Part shown: positions 48,204 to 57,318 of the stretch, one piece after another | How positions within the stretch are numbered: the first letter of the stretch is position 1 | Layout: every line of letters begins with the position of its first letter | Source of the DNA: Ottowia flava | GTDB taxonomy: Bacteria > Pseudomonadota > Gammaproteobacteria > Burkholderiales > Burkholderiaceae_C | Direction of reading: 5' to 3' | Assembly (NCBI RefSeq): GCF_042680565.1 | Contig: NZ_JBHUEJ010000011.1 | Coordinates: 1 to 64,000, forward strand | DNA length: 64,000 nt | The notes under the pieces: model-generated | Told to the model about the DNA's origin: nothing | Databases searched by the model: none | The model's input: only the letters and a program-made list of their open reading frames with translations | Made by a program: the position numbers and the translations under genes

Positions 48204-48676
48204 CCGATGACCGCGCACTGTTCGAGCAGTTGGGGCGTCGACGTTCCAGTGTTACCGAACCGCCTCATGGCCCACGCAGTGAACCCGATTGGCTCGGCCG
48301 AGAATCCCACCGCCGTACCGACGCGTACTACTGGGGTCAGGAAAATGGACCCAATTACTACCATCCCAGTCGAGAAAATCCAGTGCACAGCAGTGGGTAC
48401 GGTTTGCGGGATGATTTGCTCGAGTACAGGGAGACTGAACTGCAAGGCGTGGGCCGGAGAAATACTGAGCAGGACTATGGGCCCTACGATCCAGAGTACG
48501 CTCAATGGCGCAGGAGTCAGTTGCGGGCACAGGCCAAGGACCATCGATCCTTGCAACAGCAGCGAAATGAGACGGTTTCGGAAGACCTCAAAACCTGGCG
48601 CAAGAAGCGCGCAGTTGAGCCCGACATTGACAACGAGCCGCAGCGTCCTTCGGGCCCCGCTTCCGGTGGATCATGA
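48200..48676 (+). CDS. Hypothetical polar protein (158 aa)
   Basis: Tyr/Arg/Gln-rich protein without recognised domain. A segment YYWGQENGPNYYHPSRENP resembles repeats in hydrophilic stress proteins, and EYAQWRRSQLRAQAK suggests a helix. It is coupled by ATGA overlaps to the flanking genes. Confidence 0.55.
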   Translation: MTDDRALFEQLGRRRSSVTEPPHGPRSEPDWLGRESHRRTDAYYWGQENGPNYYHPSRENPVHSSGYGLRDDLLEYRETELQGVGRRNTEQDYGPYDPEYAQWRRSQLRAQAKDHRSLQQQRNETVSEDLKTWRKKRAVEPDIDNEPQRPSGPASGGS

Positions 48677-48924
48677 GACTGCGCACGCACCCGCCCGCCT
48701 CAGGCGGAGCGAAGGAGAAAGGCACGATCAAGGACAACTGGAGCGAACTGAAAGGAAAGCTACAGGACCAATGGCCGCGCCTCACTGACGACGATCTGGA
48801 AATGGTTGCTGGCCGGCGCGATCAACTCGTCGGCAAGATTCAGGAGCGGGAGAACATCACAGCCGAGCAGGCCGATCGGCAAGTTGCCGAGTGGCAGTCC
48901 CGGCAAGGCTGTCCCTGGGGCTAA
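48673..48924 (+). CDS. CsbD family stress protein (83 aa)
   Basis: The CsbD-like core is clear: IKDNWSELKGKLQDQWPRLT, DDDLEMVAGRRDQLVGKIQ and ITAEQADRQVAEW. CsbD proteins are general-stress proteins of unknown mechanism, usually under stationary-phase control. About 17 extra residues precede the core. It overlaps the previous gene by 4 bases. Confidence 0.85.
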   Translation: MRLRTHPPASGGAKEKGTIKDNWSELKGKLQDQWPRLTDDDLEMVAGRRDQLVGKIQERENITAEQADRQVAEWQSRQGCPWG

Positions 48925-48950
48925 GCCTCGGCAGCCAAGGAGATACCGCT

Positions 48951-49319
48951 ATGACCTATGCACACAATCGATTTCTTGCCTTCACGCTAGCGCTGGGCGC
49001 GGCTGCGGGTGCCAGCGCGGTGATGGCCCAAACTGGCCAGCCGGCCACCGGCGAGAAGCCAGCGCCTATGGGCGCCCCCGCAAGTTCTGGCTCGGTGGGC
49101 ACTGCCATGGGCGATTCGGCGATCACCGCCAAGATCAAGACCGCATTTGCCGCCGACAAGACGGTATCGGCGCTGGCCATCAAGGTTGAGACCAAGAACG
49201 GCGAAGTCCTGCTCTCAGGCTTTGCCAAATCGGATGCCGAGAAAAAACGCGCCGGTGAAATCGCTCAGACCACGGAAGGCGTTCGAAACGTTCGAAATTC
49301 GATCGCCGTGCGGCCATGA
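48951..49319 (+). CDS. Periplasmic BON-domain protein, OsmY-like (122 aa)
   Basis: Signal peptide (FLAFTLALGAAAGASAVMAQ) with cleavage near Ala-Gln. One BON domain (about residues 54-120): GDSAITAKIKTAFAADKTVS, VETKNGEVLLSGFAKSDAEK, TEGVRNVRNSI. BON domains bind lipids, and OsmY-type proteins are made under osmotic stress. Last gene of the operon, followed by a terminator. Confidence 0.88.
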   Translation: MTYAHNRFLAFTLALGAAAGASAVMAQTGQPATGEKPAPMGAPASSGSVGTAMGDSAITAKIKTAFAADKTVSALAIKVETKNGEVLLSGFAKSDAEKKRAGEIAQTTEGVRNVRNSIAVRP

Positions 49320-49336
49320 GGCCGTGCTTCCTCAAC

Positions 49337-49360
49337 GCGCCCGCAAGGGCGCTTTTTTTT
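49337..49360 (+). terminator. Intrinsic terminator of the stress operon
   Basis: GCGCCC-GCAA-GGGCGC followed by eight Ts. Confidence 0.9.
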
Positions 49361-49396
49361 GGCCTGCTCTTGCTTGAATGTGGTGCGGCCTAACGT

Positions 49397-50614
49397 CTAT
49401 CCATACAACAGGAAGGGCGTTCGTGCCACCAGCCAGGCCGCTTCATCCGCGCGCGCCAGCGCGTCCAGCGCCGCGGGTGGCGCGTTCACGTCGTCCACCC
49501 ACTCGCGCAGCAGCGGACTGCCGTTGATCAGGTCGATCGCCAGGCGGTCGTGTTCGTACTCGTAGCCGAAGTCGCGCCACAGCGGGTAGTCGGGCCGCTG
49601 CAGGCGCACGGCGCGGAAGGCCAACGCCTGCAGGCGCCAGGGCTGGAAGGCGGCGTGGTCGTAATGGGCCGGGTCTTCGGTGTGGATCTGCACGCCGGCG
49701 CACAGCTGGCCGACGTGCTTGTGGAAGGTGGGCTCAAACCAGCATTCGCGCAGCGTGCAGCCGCGCAGCCAGCCGGGCGCCAAGGCGCGCATGTCGGCCA
49801 GCAGGCGGCCGGTGTCGATGTCGGGCGCGCCGAACAGCTCCAGCGGGCGCGTGGTGCCGCGGCCTTCGGACAGGGTCGTGCCTTCCAGCATGACGGTGCC
49901 GCCGTAGGCGCGCGCCATGCTCAGGTTGGCGGCGTTGGGGCTGGGGTTGACCCAGGTGCGCCAATCGTCCGGGCCCACCGGCCAGCCGAAGCCGGGCGCG
50001 GCGTCGGGTTGCCAGCCCTGCATTTCAATGACGCGGTATTCCAGCTGCAGACCGAGTTGAGCGATGAACCAGTGGCCCAACTCGCCCATGGTCATGCCGT
50101 GGCGCATCGGCATGGGGCCGGCGCCGACAAAGCTTTCCCAGCCTTCGCGCAGCGTCAGCCCTTCGACCGGGCGGCCGGCGGGGTTGGGCCGGTCCAGCAC
50201 CCACACGGCTTTGCCGTGCGCGGCGGCGGCTTCCAGCACGTAGCGCAGCGTGGTGATGAAGGTGTAGATGCGGCAGCCCAGGTCCTGCAGGTCGACCAGC
50301 AGTACGTCCCAGGGCGCGAGCATGGCGGGCGTGGGACGGCGCACTTCGCCGTACAGACTGAACACGGGGATGCCCAGACGCGGGTCGGTGAAGTCAGGCG
50401 ACTCGACCATGTTGTCCTGCTTGTCGCCGCGCAGGCCGTGCTGCGGGCCGAAGGCGGCCGTGAGCTGGACATCGGGCAGGGCGGCCAGCGCGTCGAGCGA
50501 ATGGGTGAGGTCGCGCGTGACCGAGGCCGGGTGCGCCAGCAGCGCGACGCGGCGGCCTTTCAGCGGGGCGCGCAGCGCGGGGTCTTGCAGAAAGCGTTCG
50601 AGTCCGATGTGCAT
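49397..50614 (-). CDS. DUF1343 (NamZ-like exo-beta-N-acetylmuramidase) protein (405 aa)
   Basis: Family of exo-acting muramidases and related proteins. Visible signature: LLAHPASVTRDLTHSLDALA, AAFGPQHGLRGDKQDNM, VFSLYGEVRRPTP, LLVDLQDLGCRIYTFITTL, and WVLDRPNPAGR. EGTTLSEGRGTTRPLELFGA and FEPTFHKHVGQLCAGVQIH also match. The start at 50612-50614 (MHIGLERFL) is the family start. By family it may remove MurNAc in wall recycling; no signal peptide is visible, so a cytoplasmic site is likely. Confidence 0.85.
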   Translation of the reverse strand: MHIGLERFLQDPALRAPLKGRRVALLAHPASVTRDLTHSLDALAALPDVQLTAAFGPQHGLRGDKQDNMVESPDFTDPRLGIPVFSLYGEVRRPTPAMLAPWDVLLVDLQDLGCRIYTFITTLRYVLEAAAAHGKAVWVLDRPNPAGRPVEGLTLREGWESFVGAGPMPMRHGMTMGELGHWFIAQLGLQLEYRVIEMQGWQPDAAPGFGWPVGPDDWRTWVNPSPNAANLSMARAYGGTVMLEGTTLSEGRGTTRPLELFGAPDIDTGRLLADMRALAPGWLRGCTLRECWFEPTFHKHVGQLCAGVQIHTEDPAHYDHAAFQPWRLQALAFRAVRLQRPDYPLWRDFGYEYEHDRLAIDLINGSPLLREWVDDVNAPPAALDALARADEAAWLVARTPFLLYG

Positions 50615-50645
50615 GGGGGTTTCGCAGCGGCCGCGCGGGCCGCCA

Positions 50646-51209
50646 TCAATCAAGGGGAAGGCGCGCCGTCCAGCCAGCGCACGCGTGGAAGTCGGGCACA
50701 CCGCGCGGGTGCGCCAGCGCCCAGTAGCTCAGGCTGCCGTCGGTACTTTCGATCACCGCCGTCAGGCCCAGCAGCGCGGGTGCGTTGCTGGGCAGCGCGG
50801 CCAGCGCGCTGCGCGGCACGGTGGCGGTCAGCGTCAGCGTGTGCGCGCTGCGTTCGGTGGTGATTTGCGGCGCGCCGGTGGGCGATGCCGCGGCGCGCAC
50901 GCGTTCCGCGTCGAAGGCGTAGCAGGCCCAGTCGCCCGAAGGCGAGAAGTTGCATTCGACGTACGCCGTGCCCGTTGCCGCGCCGATGAAGGCCTCCAGG
51001 CAGCTGTGGCGCCACAGGCCATCGGTCGCGGCGGGCGCCGGCGAGGGCGTGGGCAGCCGCAACTCGGCGAGGGCGCCGCTCAGCGCGTAGCGCAGCGCCA
51101 GCGCGCCGGACGGCAGCCAGTGCAGGTCCACCCACAGGCTGTCCAGCGCGGGGCAGGGCGTGTTGGGGTGGGGCTGCAGGCGCAGGCGAGTGTCGGCGGG
51201 TGCGGGCAT
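50646..51209 (-). CDS. DOMON-like domain protein (187 aa)
   Basis: Single beta-sandwich domain: LRYALSGALAELRLPTPSPA, GLWRHSCLEAFIGAATGTAY, CYAFDAERVR, and a C-terminal SYWALAHPRGVPDFHACAGW. This matches the proteobacterial DOMON-like family (often described as carbohydrate-binding-like), function unknown. It is immediately upstream of the DUF1343 gene with a 31-base gap, a pairing common in Burkholderiales. Confidence 0.75.
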   Translation of the reverse strand: MPAPADTRLRLQPHPNTPCPALDSLWVDLHWLPSGALALRYALSGALAELRLPTPSPAPAATDGLWRHSCLEAFIGAATGTAYVECNFSPSGDWACYAFDAERVRAAASPTGAPQITTERSAHTLTLTATVPRSALAALPSNAPALLGLTAVIESTDGSLSYWALAHPRGVPDFHACAGWTARLPLD

Positions 51210-51251
51210 GTCGGGCGCTATTGTCTCAGCGTGAGGCAGGGCGCTTGGCTT

Positions 51252-51296
51252 GCTACCTAATCAATAGCTGCTCGCGCAGGTGGCTGTAGCGCGGGG
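51252..51296 (+). repeat. Dispersed host repeat copy
   Basis: ACCTAATCAATAGCTGCTCG, then CGCAGGTGGCTGTAGCGCGG. It lies in the 296-base divergent gap (51210-51505), which holds no gene. Confidence 0.75.
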
Positions 51297-51505
51297 TGCC
51301 CATTGCGCTCTGACTTTTGGGTGGCCCAACGACGTCGCGCGTCGCGCGGCGGGCCGAGCAGGCAGGCGTGCGTACCACCCGCGTCGCGTGTCCGCCTGCG
51401 GGGAGTTGATCTGTCATGTTGTCGTCACGGTATCGACACGAACACGTCACGCCCAGCCCGCACGATGGCCCTCAGAAAAGCGGACATACGACGAGGACTG
51501 GCCCC

Positions 51506-52357
51506 ATGAAAGAACTGCCCACGCCCACTTTTGCGTTGTCGCAGCTGAGCCCGCCGGTTCAGCTGCCACGGGGGTCTGTTCATCCACGCGGCAGCGACAC
51601 GCCTTCTGGCCGGGGTGCGGCGGGCCTCGGCGGCGAGATCCAGGTGGCCTGGGCGCGGCACCAGGACGAAGTGAGGGCCGCGCAGCGCCTGCGCTACCAG
51701 GTGTTTGCCGGCGAGATGGGCGCGCGGCTGACGACGGCGGTCCCCGGCCACGACGTCGACCTGTTCGACGACTACTGCGAACACCTGCTGGTGCGCGACG
51801 CTGCCAGCGGTGAGGTCATCGGCACCTACCGCGTGCTGACCCCGGCGCAGGCGCGCCGCGTGGGTGGCACCTACAGCGACACCGAGTTCGACCTGACCCG
51901 CCTGCGCGCCTTGCGCAGCCGCATGCTGGAGCTGGGCCGCAGCTGCGTGCACGCCGAGCACCGCCATGGTGGCGTGATCATGGCGTTGTGGACGGCGCTC
52001 GGCGAATTCATGGTGCGCAACGGCCTGGACACGATGATCGGCTGCGCCAGCATTCCGATGCTGCACAACGGCATCGTCAGCGGCGACGTGGCGTCCAGCA
52101 TTTGGCGCCAGGTCAGCCAGAACCACATGGCGCCGATTGAATTTCACGTGCGCCCGCGCCTGCCGCTGCCGGTGGAACAGCTGAACGACCAACTGTCGGT
52201 GGAGCCGCCCGCACTGATCAAGGGCTACCTGCGCCTGGGCTCCAAGGTGCTGGGCCCACCGGCATGGGATCCGGACTTCAACTCGGCCGATTTGCCGATG
52301 CTGATGCGCCTGGGCGACCTGCCGGCGCGCTACCGCAAGCATTTTTTGGGGGAGTGA
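51506..52357 (+). CDS. GNAT-type N-acyltransferase, OlsB-like (283 aa)
   Basis: Resembles ornithine lipid synthase OlsB and hemolysin-type acyltransferases. Family features: VRAAQRLRYQVFAGEMGARL near residue 55, FDDYCEHLLVRDAASGEVIG, TYRVLTPAQARRVGGTYSDT, ELGRSCVHAEHRHGGVIMAL and MIGCASIPMLH. KGYLRLGSKVLGPPAWD near the C-terminus fits too. It would transfer an acyl chain from acyl-ACP to an amino acid, giving ornithine-type lipids. Neighbouring envelope genes fit this. Confidence 0.82.
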   Translation: MKELPTPTFALSQLSPPVQLPRGSVHPRGSDTPSGRGAAGLGGEIQVAWARHQDEVRAAQRLRYQVFAGEMGARLTTAVPGHDVDLFDDYCEHLLVRDAASGEVIGTYRVLTPAQARRVGGTYSDTEFDLTRLRALRSRMLELGRSCVHAEHRHGGVIMALWTALGEFMVRNGLDTMIGCASIPMLHNGIVSGDVASSIWRQVSQNHMAPIEFHVRPRLPLPVEQLNDQLSVEPPALIKGYLRLGSKVLGPPAWDPDFNSADLPMLMRLGDLPARYRKHFLGE

Positions 52358-52363
52358 TTGGGA

Positions 52364-52580
52364 CACCCCCCTGAGTCGCTGCGCGCCTTCCCCCCTCTCT
52401 CTGCGGGAGGGGGGACAACGCCAGTGCTCGGCGCAGGTCCGAGCACGGCGTTCGCTGAGCAGGTGCGCCACCCCTCTGAGCCGCTGACGCGGCTTCCCTC
52501 CCCACTCTTCGCGCTGCGCGCTGCGGGAGGGAAGACGACGCCAGTCGCCGCCGCAGGTGCGGCGACGGCGTTCGCTGAGA
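52364..52580 (+). repeat. Two tandem GC-rich intergenic repeat units
   Basis: Unit 1 spans about 52364-52468 and unit 2 about 52469-52580. Each begins CACCCC(C/T)CTGAG(T/C)CGCTG, continues with C-rich and G-rich hairpin arms, and closes with GGCGTTCGCTGAG. They start seven bases after the acyltransferase stop and occupy most of the 351-base gap before the LpxH-like gene. Confidence 0.8.
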
Positions 52581-52708
52581 TGGCCTGCTCCGCGGCCGCT
52601 CGATCGGTGGCGTCAGCGGGCTGGTTGGCGCGGGTGGCTACGCAAGACTTGCGGGAAGACGGGCTGGCGCCGGAGGGCGGGGGCGGAGGCCCCGAGCCCG
52701 TAGCCGAC

Positions 52709-53497
52709 ATGGCGCGCGACCGACCCCGGTTCCGCGCCATTTTCATATCCGACATCCACCTGGGCACGCCAGGCTGTCAGGCGGGGCCGCTGCTGGACTT
52801 TCTGCGCGAGCACCAGGCCGAGTCGCTGTACCTGATTGGTGACATCATCGACGGCTGGCAGTTGCGCCGCCGCTGGTACTGGCCGCAGGCGCACAACGAC
52901 GTGGTGCAGAAGCTGCTGCGCCAGGCGCGCAAGGGGTGCCGCGTGGTCTTCGTGCCCGGCAACCACGACGAGTTTGCGCGCGGTTTCGTTGGCAACAACT
53001 TCGGAGGCATCGAGGTGGTCGAGGACGCGGTGCACACCACCGCGGACGGCCGGCGGCTGTGGATCACGCACGGCGACTATTTCGATGGCGTGATCCAGTG
53101 TGCCAAGTGGCTGGCCTATGTGGGCGACCACGCCTACGAGTTCACGCTCAAGCTCAATCGCCACATCAACAGCCTGCGGGCCCGCCTTGGGTTGCCTTAC
53201 TGGTCGCTGTCCGCTTACTTGAAGCACAAGGTCAAGAAGGCCGTGAACTACGTCAGCGACTTTGAAAGCGCCGTCGCGGCCGAGGCGCGCCGGCGCGGCC
53301 ACCAGGGCGTGGTCTGTGGCCACATCCACCACGCCGAGATCCGCGAGATCGAAGGCACGCTGTACTGCAACGATGGGGATTGGGTGGAAAGCCGCAGCGC
53401 GCTCGTGGAGCACCACGACGGTCGGCTGGAATTGCTGTTCTGGCAGGGGACGCAAGGGGAGGCTGCGCAGCGCAAGCCGGCGGTGGCCGAGGCATGA
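52709..53497 (+). CDS. UDP-2,3-diacylglucosamine diphosphatase-like metallophosphatase (262 aa)
   Basis: Calcineurin-like phosphatase of the LpxH/LpxH2 group in lipid A synthesis. Metal motifs: FISDIHLGTPGC, LIGDIIDGWQL, FVPGNHDEFARG, ITHGDYFDGVI, and CGHIHHAEI. The start at ATG 52709 is the first before the domain; the longer open frame runs through the repeat units at 52364-52580 and is rejected. The ribosome site is poor. It overlaps the glycosyltransferase by 4 bases. Confidence 0.85.
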   Translation: MARDRPRFRAIFISDIHLGTPGCQAGPLLDFLREHQAESLYLIGDIIDGWQLRRRWYWPQAHNDVVQKLLRQARKGCRVVFVPGNHDEFARGFVGNNFGGIEVVEDAVHTTADGRRLWITHGDYFDGVIQCAKWLAYVGDHAYEFTLKLNRHINSLRARLGLPYWSLSAYLKHKVKKAVNYVSDFESAVAAEARRRGHQGVVCGHIHHAEIREIEGTLYCNDGDWVESRSALVEHHDGRLELLFWQGTQGEAAQRKPAVAEA

Positions 53498-54564
53498 AGC
53501 TGGCCTTGGTCACCGACGCCTGGGCGCCGCAGGTCAACGGTGTCGTCACCACGCTGGTCGAGCTGGTGGCGGCCCTGCAGCGGCGCGGCGACGAGGTGGA
53601 GGTGATCCACCCGTACCGCTTCAAGACCCGGCCTTGCCCCGGCTACGCGGGCATCGACCTGGCGGTGCGGCCAGGGCGCGCGTTGGCGGCGCAACTCGAC
53701 AGCCTGCAAGCCGACGCGGTCCACATCGCCACCGAAGGGCCGCTGGGCTGGGCGGCGCGGCGGCACTGCCTGCGGCGTGGCTGGGCGTTCACCACCGCGT
53801 TTCACACCAAGTTTCCCGAGATCCTGAACGCGGCGGCGCACGTGCCGCTCGGTTGGGGCTACGCGCTGTTCCGGCATTTCCATGCGCCCTCTGCGGGCGT
53901 GATGGTGCCCACGGACGGCGTGGCCGACATGTTGGCGGAGCGCCACTTCCGCAACCTGCGGCGCTGGACCCACGGGGTGGACACGTCGCTGTTCGGCTTC
54001 AGCGCTTGGCCATCGGCCTACCCGGCGCTGGGCGAGTTGGTGCGACCGGTGCAACTGTTCGTCGGGCGGGTGTCTTACGAGAAGAACATCGAGGCCTTTC
54101 TGGCCTTGGACGCGCCTGGCACCAAGGTGGTGTGCGGCGTCGGCCCGGTCGAGCAGAAGCTGCGCGCGCGCCACCCGGAGGTGCGCTGGCTCGGCGTGCT
54201 GCCACGCGACGAGTTGGCGCGCGTGTACGCCAGCGCGGACGTGTTCGTCTTTCCGAGCCGGGCCGACACATTCGGCTTGGTGATGCTGGAGGCCATGGCG
54301 GCGGGCACGCCCGTGGCGGCCTTTCCGGTCGACGGTCCGCTCGAAGTCCTGCGCGCGCCCGCAGGCCAACCGTTGGGCGGCGCGATGCACGCGGACCTGG
54401 GGCAGGCTGTCGAGGCCGCGTTGCGCATCGAGCGTCATGCCGCACGGGCCCATGCCGAGCGCTTTGGCTGGGACGCTGCAACGGAACTCTTTCGCGGCTT
54501 TCTGGTGCCTGCAAAAAACCATGCAGAGCAGCCCAGAATTGGCCGCACAAGCGCATTGAGGTAA
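53494..54564 (+). CDS. GT4 family glycosyltransferase (356 aa)
   Basis: Retaining transferase with two Rossmann domains. Start pattern MKLALVTDAWAPQVNGVVTT is typical of the MgtA/diacylglycerol glucosyl- or mannosyltransferase group. Later FVGRVSYEKNIEAFLALD, LGVLPRDELARVYASADVFV, and FPSRADTFGLVMLEAMAAGT hold the nucleotide-sugar site (E-x7-E motif). Together with the acyltransferase and phosphatase it suggests a glycolipid or LPS-modification cluster. Confidence 0.88.
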   Translation: MKLALVTDAWAPQVNGVVTTLVELVAALQRRGDEVEVIHPYRFKTRPCPGYAGIDLAVRPGRALAAQLDSLQADAVHIATEGPLGWAARRHCLRRGWAFTTAFHTKFPEILNAAAHVPLGWGYALFRHFHAPSAGVMVPTDGVADMLAERHFRNLRRWTHGVDTSLFGFSAWPSAYPALGELVRPVQLFVGRVSYEKNIEAFLALDAPGTKVVCGVGPVEQKLRARHPEVRWLGVLPRDELARVYASADVFVFPSRADTFGLVMLEAMAAGTPVAAFPVDGPLEVLRAPAGQPLGGAMHADLGQAVEAALRIERHAARAHAERFGWDAATELFRGFLVPAKNHAEQPRIGRTSALR

Positions 54565-54595
54565 GCTGGCGTGCTCCCACTTTTGAAGTGCTGAC

Positions 54596-56677
54596 ATGCC
54601 GTCCCGTCGCCCCGTGCCGCAGCCGATCCTCGAAAAGTATCCCCTGCTGGACCGCGACGCCAGCATCCTCGCTTTCAACCACCGCGTGCTGCACTGGGCC
54701 GAGCGGGCGGACGTGCCCTTGCTGGAGCGGCTGCGCTACCTGTGCATCGTGTCGTCCAACCTGGACGAGTTCTTTGAGGTGCGAGCCGACCCGCACATCA
54801 CGGCGTGGCGATCCGGCACTGAAGCGAATGGGCGCCTGCAGCCAACACTGGCGGATGCCCATGCGCTGGTGGCGCGGCAGTACCAGATCTTCAACGAAGC
54901 GCTGCTACCGGCGATGGGCGCGCAGGGCATGCGAATCGTGTCGCACCTTGACCGCACCGAGGCGCAGCGGCGCTGGGTGCGCCAGCTGTTTCTGCGCGAA
55001 GTCAAGCCGCTGCTGGTGCCGGTGGCGCTGGATCCGGCGCACCCGTTCCCGCAGGTGGCCAACAAGTCGCTGAACTTCATCGTCCAACTCAAGGGCAAGG
55101 ACGCGTTCGGACGCACCAACGACATTGCGATCGTGAAGGTGCCGCGGGTGCTGCCGCGCGTGTTGCGCATGCCCGACCGGGTCGCCGGGGGCGAAACGTT
55201 GTTCGTCATGCTGTCCAGCGTGATCCGCGGCAACCTGGCCGACCTGTTTCCGGGCCGCGAAGTGGGTGCGTTTTCACACTTTCGCGTGACCCGGCATTCC
55301 GACCTGTCGGTGGACGAGGAGGAGGTCAAAAACCTGCGCACCGCCCTGCGCCAGGGCCTGCACCAGCGCCACTACGGCGAGGCGGTGCGGGTCGAGGTGT
55401 CGTCCGCGTGCACGGAAGCGCTGTCGGGCTTGTTGCTGAAGCAATTCCATCTGCCGCCGGAGGCTCTGTTCCGAGTGCAGGGCCCGGTCAACCTGGTGCG
55501 GCTGCAGCAGTTGATCCAGCTGGCGGACCGGCAGGACCTGCAGTTCAAGCCCTATGTCGCGAGCTACCCGGTCCAATTGCGCAGGGGCCAGTCGGTGATG
55601 GAGCGGCTGAAGCAGGGCGATGTGCTGAGCCACCTGCCTTTTGAAAGCTTCGACGGTGTGATCGATTTCCTGCGCGAAGCGGTGCACGACCCGAAGGTGC
55701 TGGCCATCAAGCAGACCATCTACCGCACCGGCAACGACAGCCGGATGATGGATCTGCTGATCGAGGCGCAGCGCCGCGGCAAGGAAGTGACGGCCGTGGT
55801 CGAGCTGAAGGCGCGCTTCGACGAGGAAGCCAACATCAACTGGGCGGAGCGTCTGGAGCAGGCAGGTGCGCAGGTGGTCTACGGCGTGGTCGGACTCAAG
55901 ACGCACGCCAAGATGCTGCTGATCACGCGCCGCGAAGGCCGCCAGCTGCGGCGCTATGGCCACCTGTCCACGGGCAACTACAACCCCCGCACGGCGGCGC
56001 TGTACACGGACATCAGCTACCTGACGGCGGACGCGCGGCTCACCGCCGACATGGACCAGCTCTTTGTGCACCTGGCCAGCCACAGCCGGCTGCCGCGCAT
56101 GCAGCGCATGCTGCTGGCGCCATTCACGCTGCATAAGCAGATGCTGGCCAAGATCGAGGCGGTGGGCCTGGCGGCGCGGCGCGGGCGTGGCGGCCGTGTG
56201 GTCGCCAAGATGAACGCATTGACCGATCAGCCGCTGATCGAAGCGCTGCTGCGTGCCGGCGACGCGGGCGCGAAGATCGACCTGATCGTGCGCGGCGCTT
56301 GCATGCTGCCCGGTCAGCTCACTGAGAACATTCGCGTGCGCAGCATCATCGGACGGTTCCTGGAGCACTCACGGGTGTTCTATTTCCGCACCGGCGCCCA
56401 TGAAGAACTGTGGCTGTCTTCGGCCGACTGGATGAACCGCAACATGCTGCGGCGCGTGGAAACGGCGTGGCAGGTGACCGACCCGGCACTGCGCCAGCGC
56501 ATCGTCGATGAATGCCTGGTGGCTTACCTGCACGATGCATGTGATGCCTGGATCCAAGGACCGGGCGGCGAGTACCGGAGCGTTGTGCCGCCGGGGGGCG
56601 AGCCTGGGCATTCGGCCCAGCAAGCCCTGATGGCACGGTATGGGGCCAAGGGCCCGCAGGAGGAGGAATGGATCTGA
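54596..56677 (+). CDS. ppk1: Polyphosphate kinase 1 (693 aa)
   Basis: Makes polyphosphate from ATP. N-terminal domain LLDRDASILAFNHRVLHWAE and SSNLDEFFEVR; head domain; catalytic domains with LKQGDVLSHLPFESFDGVID and KQTIYRTGNDSRMMDLLIEA. ELKARFDEEANINWAERLE follows, and the autophosphorylated His lies in RYGHLSTGNYNPRTAAL. The second His region is NMLRRVETAWQV. Length is usual. It overlaps sixA. Confidence 0.96.
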   Translation: MPSRRPVPQPILEKYPLLDRDASILAFNHRVLHWAERADVPLLERLRYLCIVSSNLDEFFEVRADPHITAWRSGTEANGRLQPTLADAHALVARQYQIFNEALLPAMGAQGMRIVSHLDRTEAQRRWVRQLFLREVKPLLVPVALDPAHPFPQVANKSLNFIVQLKGKDAFGRTNDIAIVKVPRVLPRVLRMPDRVAGGETLFVMLSSVIRGNLADLFPGREVGAFSHFRVTRHSDLSVDEEEVKNLRTALRQGLHQRHYGEAVRVEVSSACTEALSGLLLKQFHLPPEALFRVQGPVNLVRLQQLIQLADRQDLQFKPYVASYPVQLRRGQSVMERLKQGDVLSHLPFESFDGVIDFLREAVHDPKVLAIKQTIYRTGNDSRMMDLLIEAQRRGKEVTAVVELKARFDEEANINWAERLEQAGAQVVYGVVGLKTHAKMLLITRREGRQLRRYGHLSTGNYNPRTAALYTDISYLTADARLTADMDQLFVHLASHSRLPRMQRMLLAPFTLHKQMLAKIEAVGLAARRGRGGRVVAKMNALTDQPLIEALLRAGDAGAKIDLIVRGACMLPGQLTENIRVRSIIGRFLEHSRVFYFRTGAHEELWLSSADWMNRNMLRRVETAWQVTDPALRQRIVDECLVAYLHDACDAWIQGPGGEYRSVVPPGGEPGHSAQQALMARYGAKGPQEEEWI

Positions 56678-57129
56678 TCTTGTGGCGCCACGCCGAAGCG
56701 CAAGAACCGGAAGGGGTCATGACCGACCTGGAGCGGTCACTCACACGCCGCGGCGAAAAGCAGGCGGCCCGCATGGCCGCCTGGCTGGATCGCCAGCTGC
56801 CCGACGGCACGCGCATTCTCAGCAGTTCGGCGCGACGCACCGACGAAACCGCCCGCGCGCTGGGCCGGCGCTATAAGTCGCTGGACGAGTTGCGACCGGG
56901 GGCCAGCGCCGATCAGGTCCTGCAGCTGGCTGGCTGGCCCCTGTCCAAGGCGCCGGTGTTGGTGGTGGGCCACCAGCCCACCCTGGGTCAGGTGGCGGCG
57001 CAGCTCTTGGGACTGCCAGGCGGCGAGTGCGCCATCAAGAAGGGCGCGATCTGGTGGCTGCGATCGCGCGAGCGCGATGGTGCAGACCAGACTGTGGTGG
57101 TGGCCGTCCTCACGGCGGAACTGACCTAG
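56668..57129 (+). CDS. sixA: Phosphohistidine phosphatase SixA (153 aa)
   Basis: Histidine phosphatase with the RHG-type motif LILWRHAEAQ, ILSSSARRTDETARAL (second Arg) and VLVVGHQPTLGQVAAQLLG (second His). It starts 10 bases before the ppk1 stop with GGAGGAGG upstream, so the two genes are translationally coupled. SixA removes phosphate from histidine of phosphotransfer proteins; the pairing with ppk1 is common in betaproteobacteria. Confidence 0.92.
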   Translation: MDLILWRHAEAQEPEGVMTDLERSLTRRGEKQAARMAAWLDRQLPDGTRILSSSARRTDETARALGRRYKSLDELRPGASADQVLQLAGWPLSKAPVLVVGHQPTLGQVAAQLLGLPGGECAIKKGAIWWLRSRERDGADQTVVVAVLTAELT

Positions 57130-57318
57130 CCAATTGCTGGGCAGGGTTCGAACTGGAGGCCGTGCCGGCGCCGGCCGGCCGCTGCGGCGATCGGCGACGA
57201 TTGCCTACAATCGCCCGCCAGACGGCTGGCTACCATCTGCCTTGCTGCGGTGCCGGCCCCTAAAACAATGAAGCGGATCCCACGCTTGAACGCGATTTGC
57301 CCGTCCTGGAGTTGAGCC

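Noticed and set aside
49550..50863. Rightward open frame over the DUF1343 gene
   Set aside because: The minus frame has recognisable family motifs throughout; the plus frame is Ala/Gly/Arg-rich noise.
52358..52708. Extension of the LpxH-like protein over the tandem repeats
   Set aside because: The repeats are intergenic elements and the metallophosphatase domain starts right after ATG 52709.
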